A DNA stretch of 46,028 nt from CAZYSK01 sp964649415. Its GTDB lineage: Bacteria; Chloroflexota; Anaerolineae; B4-G1. The translations under genes and the position numbers were made by a program. Shown one piece after another: positions 1 through 8,683 of this stretch. Each line of letters opens with the position of its first letter. Positions within the stretch are counted from its first letter, which is position 1. The stretch spans positions 1 to 46,028 of the forward strand of contig CAZYSK010000047.1 in NCBI GenBank assembly GCA_964649415.1, given 5' to 3'. A model generated the notes under the pieces. It made no database searches. It was not told where the DNA came from and worked only from the letters and a program-made list of their open reading frames with translations.

Positions 1-105
1 ATTATATTCCCGTGCCACCCCCGTTTCTACCCCTCATGACGAACGCCTGCCCCCGATTTCCTCACCCCTTTGTCCCCTCCGTGATACGCTCACATATCCC
101 CGGAT

Positions 106-134
106 TTGCGCCACTCAAGTGTTTTACCTATAAT
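106..134 (+). promoter_or_regulatory. Candidate sigma70-type promoter of the two-component operon
   Basis: A perfect TATAAT at 129-134 follows TTGCGC (106-111) with a 17-bp spacer. The -35 box matches the TTGACA consensus at four of six positions. It lies in the only AT-rich stretch of the upstream region and would give a leader of roughly 190 nt before the first gene. A TGATCA palindrome (135-140) directly follows the -10 and could be an operator, which is inference only. Confidence 0.55.
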
Positions 135-330
135 GATCATAATCACAATACCCAGCCGGGTACTGGAATCTAGTGGAGAGGGCTTCTTCCAGGCGTGGTC
201 GTCGGGGCCACCGTGGGTGTGGGGAACCAAACGAGATCGGAGCCCCCGCTGAAGCAGGGCGTCCGGAAACGGGCGGTCTGGGGACGGGTAGAGGCGCGGT
301 CGCAATGCCTGGGTAGGCAGTCTGTGGTGT
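135..330 (+). other. Leader / intergenic region before the first gene
   Basis: About 195 bp of GC-rich non-coding DNA lie between the candidate promoter and the first start codon. A short perfect hairpin, TGCCT-GGGT-AGGCA, sits at 306-319 just before the gene. I compared the region by eye with c-di-GMP and cobalamin riboswitch cores and found no convincing match. Bases 1-105 hold no gene I can support. Confidence 0.3.
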
Positions 331-1266
331 ATGATGTCTGAGAGACAAACGGCTAGAGTCGCGCTGCTGTGCGACACACAGGGGACGGTCTTACAGGTGA
401 TCCACGATGGATTGGGCCTCGGGGATCAAGTTGCGCCAGGGCGACCGCTGGCGCTTGCGGTAGACCGTGGCAGCTTGAGTAAGATCCTCGGTTTTCTGAC
501 GGAGGTCCAGGAGAAAGGGGGGACTTTCGACTGGGAGTTGAACGTGCCCGTCGCCGGCCAGCTCGTGACCCTGCATTTCGCTGGCGTCGCTGCCGATGAG
601 CAACTTCTGATTGTCGGCGCTAAGACTAGCAATGGCGCTATGGAACTCTACGAGGAAATCGCGCGCATTGGCAACGAGCAGGCCAACGCGCTGCGCGCGA
701 CGATGAAGGAGTGCGCTGAGCTGACTCGGCATCAGGCCGAGATGGATATCTGCCGTGAGCCTGCGCGTCCTCCCAGGCTTCAGCCGGCGTCTGCGGTCGA
801 GGAGGATACCGAACCGGTCCAAGATCGCCGCCTGCTGCGCGTTCTTCTGGCCGAGGACGATTTGGGCAATCGCCGGTTGGCGGTCAAGATGCTGACCAGG
901 CAGGGGCACACGGTTGTGGCCGTGGAGGACGGGCGGCAGGCAGTCGAAGCCTGGCAGAGGGAGCCTTTCGACTTGATCCTGATGGATATGCACATGCCGG
1001 AGTTGGACGGCATACAGGCGGCGGCCGCGATCCGGGAGATGGAGAGGAATGCTGGCGCGCATATTCCCATCATCGCCCTGACAGCCAGCCAGATGGTAGA
1101 AGACATCGAGCGCTGCCGCGAGGCAGGGATGGATGACTGCCTGACAAAGCCGCTCAGCTTCCAGATGCTTGACGATCTCCCGACGCTGGAGCGGAGCGTA
1201 CGGCAAGCGGCAACGGCGAGCGTGCCTGGGAGCGGTGGCGGTGATTCGACGGGGGATGGCGCATGA
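331..1266 (+). CDS. Response regulator receiver protein with N-terminal PAS-like region
   Basis: The 311-aa protein ends in a CheY-like receiver domain (about residues 168-295). It has the acidic pocket (AEDD), the phospho-acceptor Asp219 in LILMDMHMPE, the Thr of IALTAS and the Lys of LTKPLS. Residues 10-110 look like a degenerate PAS/sensor fold, followed by a helical linker. No DNA-binding or enzymatic output follows the receiver, so it probably passes phosphate or binds a partner. Start codons at 331 and 334 are adjacent; neither has a strong ribosome site. The TGA overlaps the next ATG (ATGA), so it is translationally coupled to the hybrid kinase and is a likely phosphotransfer partner (inference). 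Confidence 0.85.
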   Translation: MMSERQTARVALLCDTQGTVLQVIHDGLGLGDQVAPGRPLALAVDRGSLSKILGFLTEVQEKGGTFDWELNVPVAGQLVTLHFAGVAADEQLLIVGAKTSNGAMELYEEIARIGNEQANALRATMKECAELTRHQAEMDICREPARPPRLQPASAVEEDTEPVQDRRLLRVLLAEDDLGNRRLAVKMLTRQGHTVVAVEDGRQAVEAWQREPFDLILMDMHMPELDGIQAAAAIREMERNAGAHIPIIALTASQMVEDIERCREAGMDDCLTKPLSFQMLDDLPTLERSVRQAATASVPGSGGGDSTGDGA

Positions 1267-4200
1267 GTGAGACTGCGCGAATCCTGATTGTGGACGACGA
1301 GCCATTCGTGTTGCGCGCCCACTCCCGCACGTTGAGAGAAGCTGGCTACGAGGTGATCGAGGCCGAAACGGGGAACGAGGGGCTGCGCCTGGTGCGGGAG
1401 ACAGTGCCGGCCTTGATCCTGCTTGACGTCGTGTTGCCGGACGTGGATGGCGTTGAGGTGTGCCGGCGTATCAAGGCCGACGCAAGCCTGGCGGGGTGCT
1501 ACGTCGTGCTGCTCTCTGGCCTGGGGACGACCTCGGACGAACAAGCGTTGGGGCCGGAAGTGGGTGCAGATGGATACATTGCCCGTCCCATCTCCAGCCG
1601 CGAGTTTCTGGCACGCGTGGAGTCCATCCTGCGTATCAAGTCTGTGGAATCCGAGCTTCGCATCCAGCGCGAGTGGCTGCGGGTGACGCTTGCCAGCGCC
1701 GCGGACGGCGTCGTTGCGACAGACAGCGATGGCCGGGTCAAGTTCATGAATCCTGTGGCTGAGTCGCTGACAGGTTGGGAGCAACGGACGGCCCAGAATA
1801 GGCCGGTCGAGGACATATTCACGATTGTAGATCCGGACACGGGCCAGCCGCTTGAGCATCCGATACGTGGGGTGATCGAGGACGGGGGAGCGGTTCGCCT
1901 GGACCCTGGCGCGTCACTCGTCACCAGGGATGGCCGAAGGGTGCCTATCGCGGACAGCGCCGCTCCGATCACGGATGCCAGTGGTGAGGTGGTCGGCGTG
2001 GTCATGTTGTTCCGGGACGTCACCCAGCGTGTGCAAGCTGAAGCGCGTCGGCGGCAGGCGGAAGAGATGCTCAATGCTCGCGTACGGCAGCAGGCAGCGG
2101 TGGCTGAACTGGGGCAACGCGCGTTGGCCGGCGTCGATGTCGCTACGCTGATGGAGGGCGCCGTTGAATCCGTGGCCCAAACCCTCGATGTGGAGTACGC
2201 CAAGGTCCTCGAGCTTCTGCCCGGTGGCAGCGCCTTGCTCTTGCGCGCGGGCGTGGGTTGGAACGAAGGACTGGTGGGTCACGCGACGGTGGGAACGGAG
2301 AAGGATTCGCAGGCCGGTTACACCTTGCTTTCGGCTGAGCCAGTGATCGTCGAGGATCTGTGCACCGAGTCGCGCTTCAGCGGGCCGTCGCTGCTGGTCG
2401 AGCACGGGGTGGTCAGCGGCGTGAGCGTCATTATTCAGGGCCGGCATCGTTCCTTTGGCATCTTGGGTGCTCACACGACGCAGCGGCGGACATTCACCGG
2501 GGACGACGTGCGTTTTCTTCAAGCTGTGGCCAACGTGCTGGCTCAAGCCATCGAGCGCCAGAAGGCGCGGGAGGCGTTGCGCGAGAGTGAGGATCGCTAC
2601 CGGGACGTGGTGGAACACAGCCACGATCTAGTCTGCACCCATGACCTGGATGGCCGCATCCGTTTTGTGAACCAGGCGGCTGTGCGACTGCTGGGCTACG
2701 ATTGTGACGACCTGACGAGCATGAATATCCGCGACATCCTGGTACCTGAGGTGGCGGGTGAATTCGATGAGTATCTGGACGGGATCCGAGAGCGCGGCGT
2801 CTCCAGCGGTCTGATGCATGTTCAGACCCGCACGGGCGAAAGACGCATCTGGGAGTACGATAACATCCTCCGTGTCGAGGGGGTGGAAGAGCCTATTGTA
2901 CGGGGCATGGCCCACGATGTCACCGAGCGGGTGCAGACCCAGAAGGCGCTGCGCCAGAGCGAAGCGCGGCTGGCCGAGGCGCAGCGCGTCGGGCGGATCG
3001 GCAACTGGGAGTGGAACGCCGTGACGGGCGAGGTCTTTTGGTCCAATGAGGTCTACCGTATCTTCGGCGTGTCGCCCGAGACGTTTGCGCCGACGTTCGA
3101 GGGGCACCTGGAGCTTATCCCGTCAGAGGACCGGGCCGAGTATTGTCTGACGATTGAGGAGGCTCTCTCGAACAAGTGCCCGTTCGAATACGAGCACCGG
3201 GTACTGAGGTCCGACGGTGACGTTCGAACGGTCTGGGTGCGCGGAGATGTCCCGGTGGATGCCGAGGGAAACGCTCTGGGCATGCAGGGCACCACACAAG
3301 ATATCACCGAGCGCAAGCACGCGGAGGAGAACCTGAGGGGCTACGCCGAGCGGCTGAGGGCCTTGCGCGCCATTGATGGTGCTATCCTGGCAGCATGGTC
3401 ACCCAGGGAGATCGCCCAGGCTGCCCTGCGCCGCCTGCGCCGGTTGGTACCCTGCCAGGGGGCGGGCATCCTGACGTTTGATTTCGAAGCCGGGGACGTG
3501 ACACTTCTGGCCATAGATACCGAGGCCGAGATCGGGATCCAGGCCGGTACGCGCCTTCCACTGTCGCATGGCGCGGAGGTCGAGGCGCTTCGCCAGGGCA
3601 AAGTTCTCGTGGACGAAAATGCCTCAGTCTCAGAGGGAGGGCAGGAAACGCCGCCCGTGATCCGGGCCTTTCGGGCCATTGGCGTGCGCTCCTGCGTCGG
3701 CGTGCCTCTCATCGCCCAGGGGGAACTGATTGGTGTCCTGGCTTTGGCGTCGGGAGAACCTGATGCCTTCACCCCCGACCACGTGGACGTGTCCCGGGAT
3801 GTTGCTGACCAGATTGCTGTGGGCCTGCACCACGGACGCCTCCGTGCAGCCCTGGAGGCCGAGCAGCAGCGCCTGGCGACGCTGGTGGAACAACTGCCGG
3901 AGGGGATTGTCTGGCTCGATGGGGAACGGCGCGTTCGGTTGGCTAACCCGGCGGCGGTGGCCTACCTCTCTGTCTTGGACGATGTTGGGGCCGGGGACGC
4001 GTTGACTCATCTGGCCGGCTGGCCGGTGGACAAGCTATTGGAACCCCCGTCTGAAGGACTATGGCACGAGTTGGAAGTCGCGGGGCCGCCCCGGCGGGTC
4101 TTTGAAGTCGTGGCCCGGCAAGTCAAGGCGGAAGTTGGGCCTGACGCGTCTCATGGTACAGAGGGTCCGGACGCCCCGCTTCGTCGGGATCTGGAGATGG

Positions 4201-5390
4201 CAGGTTGGCTGCTCCTGATGCGGGAGGTCACTGTGGAGCGGGAAACTCAGAGGCAGATCCAGCAGCAGGAGCGCCTGGCGGCGGTGGGCCAACTGGCGGG
4301 CGGGATTGCCCACGACTTCAACAACCTGCTGACGACCGTCATGCTCCACGCCGATATGACTTTGGGCCAGCCTAATCTCTCTCCGCATGTAGCGCAGGCG
4401 CTTGAGATCATCGTGGACGAGACGCGAAAGGCGGCCAATCTGGTGAGGCAGATTCTGGACTTCAGCCGCCGCTCGCCGATCAAGACCCAGCCGATCGACC
4501 TTGCTCCTTTCATTGAGGGGGCGATTGAGGTGCTGGAGCGCACCATCCCGGAGAGCATCTCGCTTCGTCTGGAGATGGAGGCCGGGGAGCACGTGGTGGA
4601 CGCGGACCCGACGCGCATTCAGCAGGTGTTGGTGAACCTGGTGCTCAATGCTCGGGATGCTATGCCTGGAGGAGGAGAGCTGCGCGTCGCCTTGTCGAGC
4701 GTGGTGACGGGGTCGGGCGAGCCGCCCGTGGCGGACATGCCGGCCGGAGAGTGGGTCTGCCTGGCGGTCTCGGACACGGGGGCGGGCATCCCTCCCGACG
4801 TGCTGCCGCACGTGTTCGAGCCTTTCTTCACGACCAAGGAGCCGGGCGAGGGCGCGGGTTTGGGGCTGGCGCAGGTCTACGGCATCGTGACGCAGCACAA
4901 CGGCCATATCGGGGTGGATACAGAGGTTGGGGAAGGAACGACCTTCCGCGTGTATCTGCCGGCCTGCTGGGACAGGGAGGAAGCTCTGGCAGACGAGACG
5001 GTGTTGGTGGTCCCCGAGGGGCGGGGGGAGACGGTCCTCCTGGTGGAGGATCAGGAGCGTATACGTGAAGTGGGCCGCGAGGTGTTGGAGTCATTGGGTT
5101 ACCGGGTACTGACTGCGGCGAATGGGCAGGAAGCGTTGGGGATCTTCACGGCGACGGGCGACATAGCTCTGGTGATCACCGACCTGGTGATGCCGGAGAT
5201 GGGGGGGCGGGAGCTGGCTCGGGAGCTTCTGAAACGGAATCCAGCGCTTAAGGTCTTGGCGATCACCGGCTACACGATGCGGGAGGACCTGGCGGACTTG
5301 ATGGAAGAGGGCTTTCTGGGACTCGTCCACAAACCGTTTGATATGGAAACCCTGGCGGAGGTCGTCCGTCAGGCTTTGGACGCAGGCTGA
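1263..5390 (+). CDS. Large hybrid sensor histidine kinase (REC-PAS-GAF-PAS-PAS-GAF-PAS-HK-REC)
   Basis: This 1375-aa protein has no membrane segment, so it should be a cytoplasmic sensor. Domains in order: receiver with Asp55 (6-125), PAS (about 133-265), GAF (280-435), PAS (445-565), PAS (570-690), GAF (696-855), PAS-like (870-990), HisKA with His1017 in AHDFNN, HATPase with N box NLVLNARDAM, DTGAGIP and GLGLAQ (to about 1235), and a second receiver with Asp1307. The HDFNN H box is typical of multi-PAS hybrid kinases. With receivers at both ends it can take phosphate from another kinase and pass its own on. The first gene overlaps its start. Its kinase core is closely related to that of the second hybrid kinase in this operon, which suggests duplication. 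Confidence 0.93.
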   Translation: MSETARILIVDDEPFVLRAHSRTLREAGYEVIEAETGNEGLRLVRETVPALILLDVVLPDVDGVEVCRRIKADASLAGCYVVLLSGLGTTSDEQALGPEVGADGYIARPISSREFLARVESILRIKSVESELRIQREWLRVTLASAADGVVATDSDGRVKFMNPVAESLTGWEQRTAQNRPVEDIFTIVDPDTGQPLEHPIRGVIEDGGAVRLDPGASLVTRDGRRVPIADSAAPITDASGEVVGVVMLFRDVTQRVQAEARRRQAEEMLNARVRQQAAVAELGQRALAGVDVATLMEGAVESVAQTLDVEYAKVLELLPGGSALLLRAGVGWNEGLVGHATVGTEKDSQAGYTLLSAEPVIVEDLCTESRFSGPSLLVEHGVVSGVSVIIQGRHRSFGILGAHTTQRRTFTGDDVRFLQAVANVLAQAIERQKAREALRESEDRYRDVVEHSHDLVCTHDLDGRIRFVNQAAVRLLGYDCDDLTSMNIRDILVPEVAGEFDEYLDGIRERGVSSGLMHVQTRTGERRIWEYDNILRVEGVEEPIVRGMAHDVTERVQTQKALRQSEARLAEAQRVGRIGNWEWNAVTGEVFWSNEVYRIFGVSPETFAPTFEGHLELIPSEDRAEYCLTIEEALSNKCPFEYEHRVLRSDGDVRTVWVRGDVPVDAEGNALGMQGTTQDITERKHAEENLRGYAERLRALRAIDGAILAAWSPREIAQAALRRLRRLVPCQGAGILTFDFEAGDVTLLAIDTEAEIGIQAGTRLPLSHGAEVEALRQGKVLVDENASVSEGGQETPPVIRAFRAIGVRSCVGVPLIAQGELIGVLALASGEPDAFTPDHVDVSRDVADQIAVGLHHGRLRAALEAEQQRLATLVEQLPEGIVWLDGERRVRLANPAAVAYLSVLDDVGAGDALTHLAGWPVDKLLEPPSEGLWHELEVAGPPRRVFEVVARQVKAEVGPDASHGTEGPDAPLRRDLEMAGWLLLMREVTVERETQRQIQQQERLAAVGQLAGGIAHDFNNLLTTVMLHADMTLGQPNLSPHVAQALEIIVDETRKAANLVRQILDFSRRSPIKTQPIDLAPFIEGAIEVLERTIPESISLRLEMEAGEHVVDADPTRIQQVLVNLVLNARDAMPGGGELRVALSSVVTGSGEPPVADMPAGEWVCLAVSDTGAGIPPDVLPHVFEPFFTTKEPGEGAGLGLAQVYGIVTQHNGHIGVDTEVGEGTTFRVYLPACWDREEALADETVLVVPEGRGETVLLVEDQERIREVGREVLESLGYRVLTAANGQEALGIFTATGDIALVITDLVMPEMGGRELARELLKRNPALKVLAITGYTMREDLADLMEEGFLGLVHKPFDMETLAEVVRQALDAG

Positions 5391-5430
5391 TGCTGCCACG
5401 CGCCATAGGTAGGTAAGGGCGCTGTAAAGG

Positions 5431-6768
5431 ATGGATGACGCAATGCAACGATTCTCGCGTCAGGCTTGGCCTGGCAGTCTCGTCATACTGGCCGTGATCG
5501 GCGCAGTGACGGCCGGATGCGGCCTTGCCCCGGCGGCACAGCCTACTCCCACCACGACTCCACTGCCGGCGCAACAGCCCGCGGAGGTTGTCCTGACGAT
5601 GGGCGGATGGCGGACCGCTACAGAGCGAATAAACCGCGTCTTGGCCGAGTTCCAGCGCAAGTCCCCGCACATTACGGTCAGATTCGACCCCACTCTGTCT
5701 GGGGAGTACGACGCTGTGCTCGAAGCGCAGCTTGAAGCGGGCACAGCGCCCGACTTGTTCTATCTCCGGTCTTTTTCGGCCTCCCGGCCGTTATATGAGC
5801 AAGGGTACCTTGAGCCGCTGGCCGACTTGCCGGAACTCACTGATAACTTCGACCCGGCGAGACTGGCGCCCTGGTCCGCCGGTGGTATGCCGTACGGAGT
5901 GCCCTTGACGGCCACTTCCCACGGCATCTACTACAATCAGGATCTGTTTGAGACGCTAGGCCTGGACGTGCCCGAGACCTGGGAGGAACTGCTCGCCGTG
6001 GCACAGTTGGTCCAGGACGCCGGATACATCCCGTTCGCCAACGGCTCGAAGGACCCGTGGACGAGCGCCGAGATCGTCTTCATGAATCTAGCTCCTAACT
6101 TTATTGGCGGGCGCGAGGGGCGTATGGAGTACCTGGCAGGCAGGCGCTGCTTCAACGACGCGCGCGTCGTGTCCGCATTTCAGGCTGTGCAGGACCTGGC
6201 CCCCTTCTTGCCCGCCGATCATGAGCTGCTCGGCTACGTCGATAGCCTCCAGCTTTTTGTCCAGGGCAAGGCGGCGATGTGGATGAGTGGCTCGTGGGAC
6301 ATTCCCTATTTCGAGGAGGCACAACCGGGCTTTGAGTGGAGCGTGTTCGCCGTTCCCCCACCCGCTGGCCAGCCTGCCTACGTCACGTTTCATCCAGACG
6401 TGGGTATTGGATTGAACGCTGCCTCGGAGCACAAGGATGAGGCCAGGCAACTCTTGGCCTGGATGGCGACCCCGGAGTTTGGCTGGCTCCTCGGCAAAGA
6501 ACTGCCTGGTTTCTTCCCTATGCATCGGGACGTACCGTCGCTCAGCGACGTGCACGCAAACGCCTTCCTGGCCTTGAGCGAGGGGCGCGGTACGGATATC
6601 CGCTTTGCCTGGGAGAAGCTGCGGGATGGTTCACCAGATGGGTACACGCTTATGCAGGATGGTGCTCTGGCCGTCCTGCGGGGCGAGCAGACCCCGCGAG
6701 AGGCTGCCGACGCGCTGCAGGCCGGGTTGGCCCAGTGGTTCGAACCGGCCAGCCACTGCGGCCAATGA
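5431..6768 (+). CDS. Extracellular solute-binding lipoprotein, family 1 (sugar type)
   Basis: The 445-aa protein has a signal peptide ending in a lipobox (TAGC, lipidated Cys30). The body is typical of carbohydrate-binding proteins of ABC importers: LTMGGWRTATERINRVLAEF near the N terminus, then GTAPDLFYL, GVPLTATSHGIYYNQDLFE, and ASEHKDEARQLLAWM towards the end. No ABC permease or ATPase gene is in the window; it lies between two histidine-kinase genes. It may therefore deliver a ligand signal to the membrane kinase downstream, although it could serve a permease elsewhere. The start at 5431 is not backed by a well-spaced ribosome site; ATG 5443 is equally possible and gives a cleaner signal peptide. 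Confidence 0.88.
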   Translation: MDDAMQRFSRQAWPGSLVILAVIGAVTAGCGLAPAAQPTPTTTPLPAQQPAEVVLTMGGWRTATERINRVLAEFQRKSPHITVRFDPTLSGEYDAVLEAQLEAGTAPDLFYLRSFSASRPLYEQGYLEPLADLPELTDNFDPARLAPWSAGGMPYGVPLTATSHGIYYNQDLFETLGLDVPETWEELLAVAQLVQDAGYIPFANGSKDPWTSAEIVFMNLAPNFIGGREGRMEYLAGRRCFNDARVVSAFQAVQDLAPFLPADHELLGYVDSLQLFVQGKAAMWMSGSWDIPYFEEAQPGFEWSVFAVPPPAGQPAYVTFHPDVGIGLNAASEHKDEARQLLAWMATPEFGWLLGKELPGFFPMHRDVPSLSDVHANAFLALSEGRGTDIRFAWEKLRDGSPDGYTLMQDGALAVLRGEQTPREAADALQAGLAQWFEPASHCGQ

Positions 6769-6851
6769 GTGGCCGTGGGGCACGGGAACGTGGGACGTGT
6801 GTCGGGGGAGTGTGCGTGAAAGCCTTTCTGTGGCGAGAGGAGATCTGATCC

Positions 6852-8627
6852 ATGCTCTCGGTGCTTAGGCGCCTGGTCAATCCCGTGACCCTCGTGAGCT
6901 ATCTGCTGGCCTTGTCTTTCGTCGCCGCTATCGGCGCGGTGGCTGTCGTGCAACTCAACCGGATCAGCGCCACCGTGACTCGTCTGGCCGAGGGGCTGGC
7001 GGCTGAGAAAGACCTGGCCGACGACATCGTCAACCAGGTCCTGCTGGCCCGCTTCTATGCCCAGCGGTACGTCCGCACCGAGGACCAAACTGACGCGGAT
7101 CGCTTTGGCGAAGAGTTTGCCCGGCTAGAGCATCTGCTCGTCCTGGCTGATCAACAGATCACTGACCAGGAAAGGGTGGAGATGCTTGGTCACGTCAAGC
7201 TGGCGGTCGAAGCGTACGGAGAGGCGTTGGATGAGGCGGCGGATATCGTCAGAGAGCGTCAGCGCGTGTACGCCGAGGTCCTGGATATTCAGGAACGGTT
7301 AATCGTGGACAGGTTGACTGCTCTGCGAGTACATCTTGTGTCTGCGAGCGACCCCCGCGTGTTCCTGGCCTTTGGCAATGCCCAGAACGCGTTTCAAGCG
7401 ATGCATCTGAATACAGTGAGGTATCTAGAGGCGGGGGACGAGAAGTTTGCTGTTCAGATGGAGATGGGCTATCGGCAAGCCCAGGAGGCTCTCTTGGTTC
7501 TGGAGACGCATTTGGCGGATTCTACTCAGCGAGAGAACATCTCGGATGCCAGGTTTGCCGCCGAAGCGTACTATCGAGGGTTTCAAGCAATCCAGGCGGA
7601 ACAAGCCAGGCTGCGGGATCTGCTCGACATCGTGCAGGAGACGCTTGAGCCGAAGATCGCACGTGCGGCCTCAAGTATGGCAATCAGTATCAATGCCGAG
7701 CTTGAGTCGCAGAACACGCTCTCGCAGTCCTTGGTCACTCAAGCACGGGTCGTGATGGTGCTAACGACACTGATCGCGGTCCTGACCGGTGCCGTCCTGG
7801 GTGTAGTGATCGTTCGCCACGCCGTCGAGCGGACACGGGCCGAGGAGGCACTGCGAGAGGCCCAGGATCAACTGGCCCGCCGGGAGAAGCTGGCTATGCT
7901 TGGGCAGATGGCGGGCAGTGTCAGCCACGAACTGCGTAACCCCCTGGGCGTGATTGGCAATGCCGCGTACTACCTCCAGATGGTCCTTCCCGAAGCGGAT
8001 GGGACTCCCCGCGAGTACTTGGACATCATCACCTCCGAGGTGCGCAATGCGGAAAAGACCATCGCGGACCTGCTGGATTTCGCGCGTACCCGCGCGCCCG
8101 ACAAGGAGGAGGTCGCCGTGTCGACGTTGGTCGCCGGTGTGTTGGAGAAGCGACCACCACCCGGCGGCGTGGAAGTGATTGTGGATGTGCTCCCTGATCT
8201 GCCCGCTATGCTTGTGGACCCGGGGCAGATGGAGATCGTGTTGGTCAACCTGATCACCAATGCATATCAAGCCATGCCTGATGGTGGCCTGCTGACCGTG
8301 CGTGCTGAGACGGGGGAGAGGGCCAGGAGTCTGGCCGAAACGCGGGCGGGGGGCGAGGGAGATTCGCCGGTCTCTCATCCGCCTGTCCGCGTCTCAATCA
8401 GCGACACAGGGTGTGGCATTCCCTCGGACGACATGGGAAAGCTATTCAGGTCGCTCTTCACTACCAAGGCCCAGGGAGTGGGATTGGGTTTGGTGATCTG
8501 CAAGAGTCTGGTGGAGGCGAACGGGGGCAGCATCGAGGTGACAAGTGAGGAGGGCAGGGGGAGCACGTTTGTCATTCGCCTACCCCGGTGTGAATCACAC
8601 GGGTCGACTGAGGGAGGCATGCTGTGA
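6852..8627 (+). CDS. Membrane-bound sensor histidine kinase
   Basis: The 591-aa protein has two membrane helices (about 13-35 and 297-322). They flank an all-helical extracytoplasmic domain of about 260 residues resembling four-helix-bundle sensors of kinases and chemoreceptors. A short coiled linker follows, then HisKA with His359 in VSHELRNPLG and HATPase motifs NLITNAYQAMP, DTGCGIP and GLGLVICKSLVE. AGAGGAGAT precedes the ATG with good spacing. No receiver is attached, but the gene overlaps (GTGA) or nearly abuts the next gene, which begins with a receiver and is the obvious partner. The preceding solute-binding lipoprotein is a candidate ligand carrier (inference). Confidence 0.92.
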   Translation: MLSVLRRLVNPVTLVSYLLALSFVAAIGAVAVVQLNRISATVTRLAEGLAAEKDLADDIVNQVLLARFYAQRYVRTEDQTDADRFGEEFARLEHLLVLADQQITDQERVEMLGHVKLAVEAYGEALDEAADIVRERQRVYAEVLDIQERLIVDRLTALRVHLVSASDPRVFLAFGNAQNAFQAMHLNTVRYLEAGDEKFAVQMEMGYRQAQEALLVLETHLADSTQRENISDARFAAEAYYRGFQAIQAEQARLRDLLDIVQETLEPKIARAASSMAISINAELESQNTLSQSLVTQARVVMVLTTLIAVLTGAVLGVVIVRHAVERTRAEEALREAQDQLARREKLAMLGQMAGSVSHELRNPLGVIGNAAYYLQMVLPEADGTPREYLDIITSEVRNAEKTIADLLDFARTRAPDKEEVAVSTLVAGVLEKRPPPGGVEVIVDVLPDLPAMLVDPGQMEIVLVNLITNAYQAMPDGGLLTVRAETGERARSLAETRAGGEGDSPVSHPPVRVSISDTGCGIPSDDMGKLFRSLFTTKAQGVGLGLVICKSLVEANGGSIEVTSEEGRGSTFVIRLPRCESHGSTEGGML

Positions 8628-8683
8628 ACGGGTCGCGTGAGATGGGCGGCGGAAGCACTTCTCTGATTGTAGGAGGGCGAGCC

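Noticed and set aside
135..330. Riboswitch in the leader of the two-component operon
   Set aside because: Scattered short matches only; the conserved cores of c-di-GMP and cobalamin riboswitches are not present.
391..1305. Long open frame on the minus strand over the first receiver gene
   Set aside because: It shadows a gene with clear receiver motifs and has no recognisable domain.
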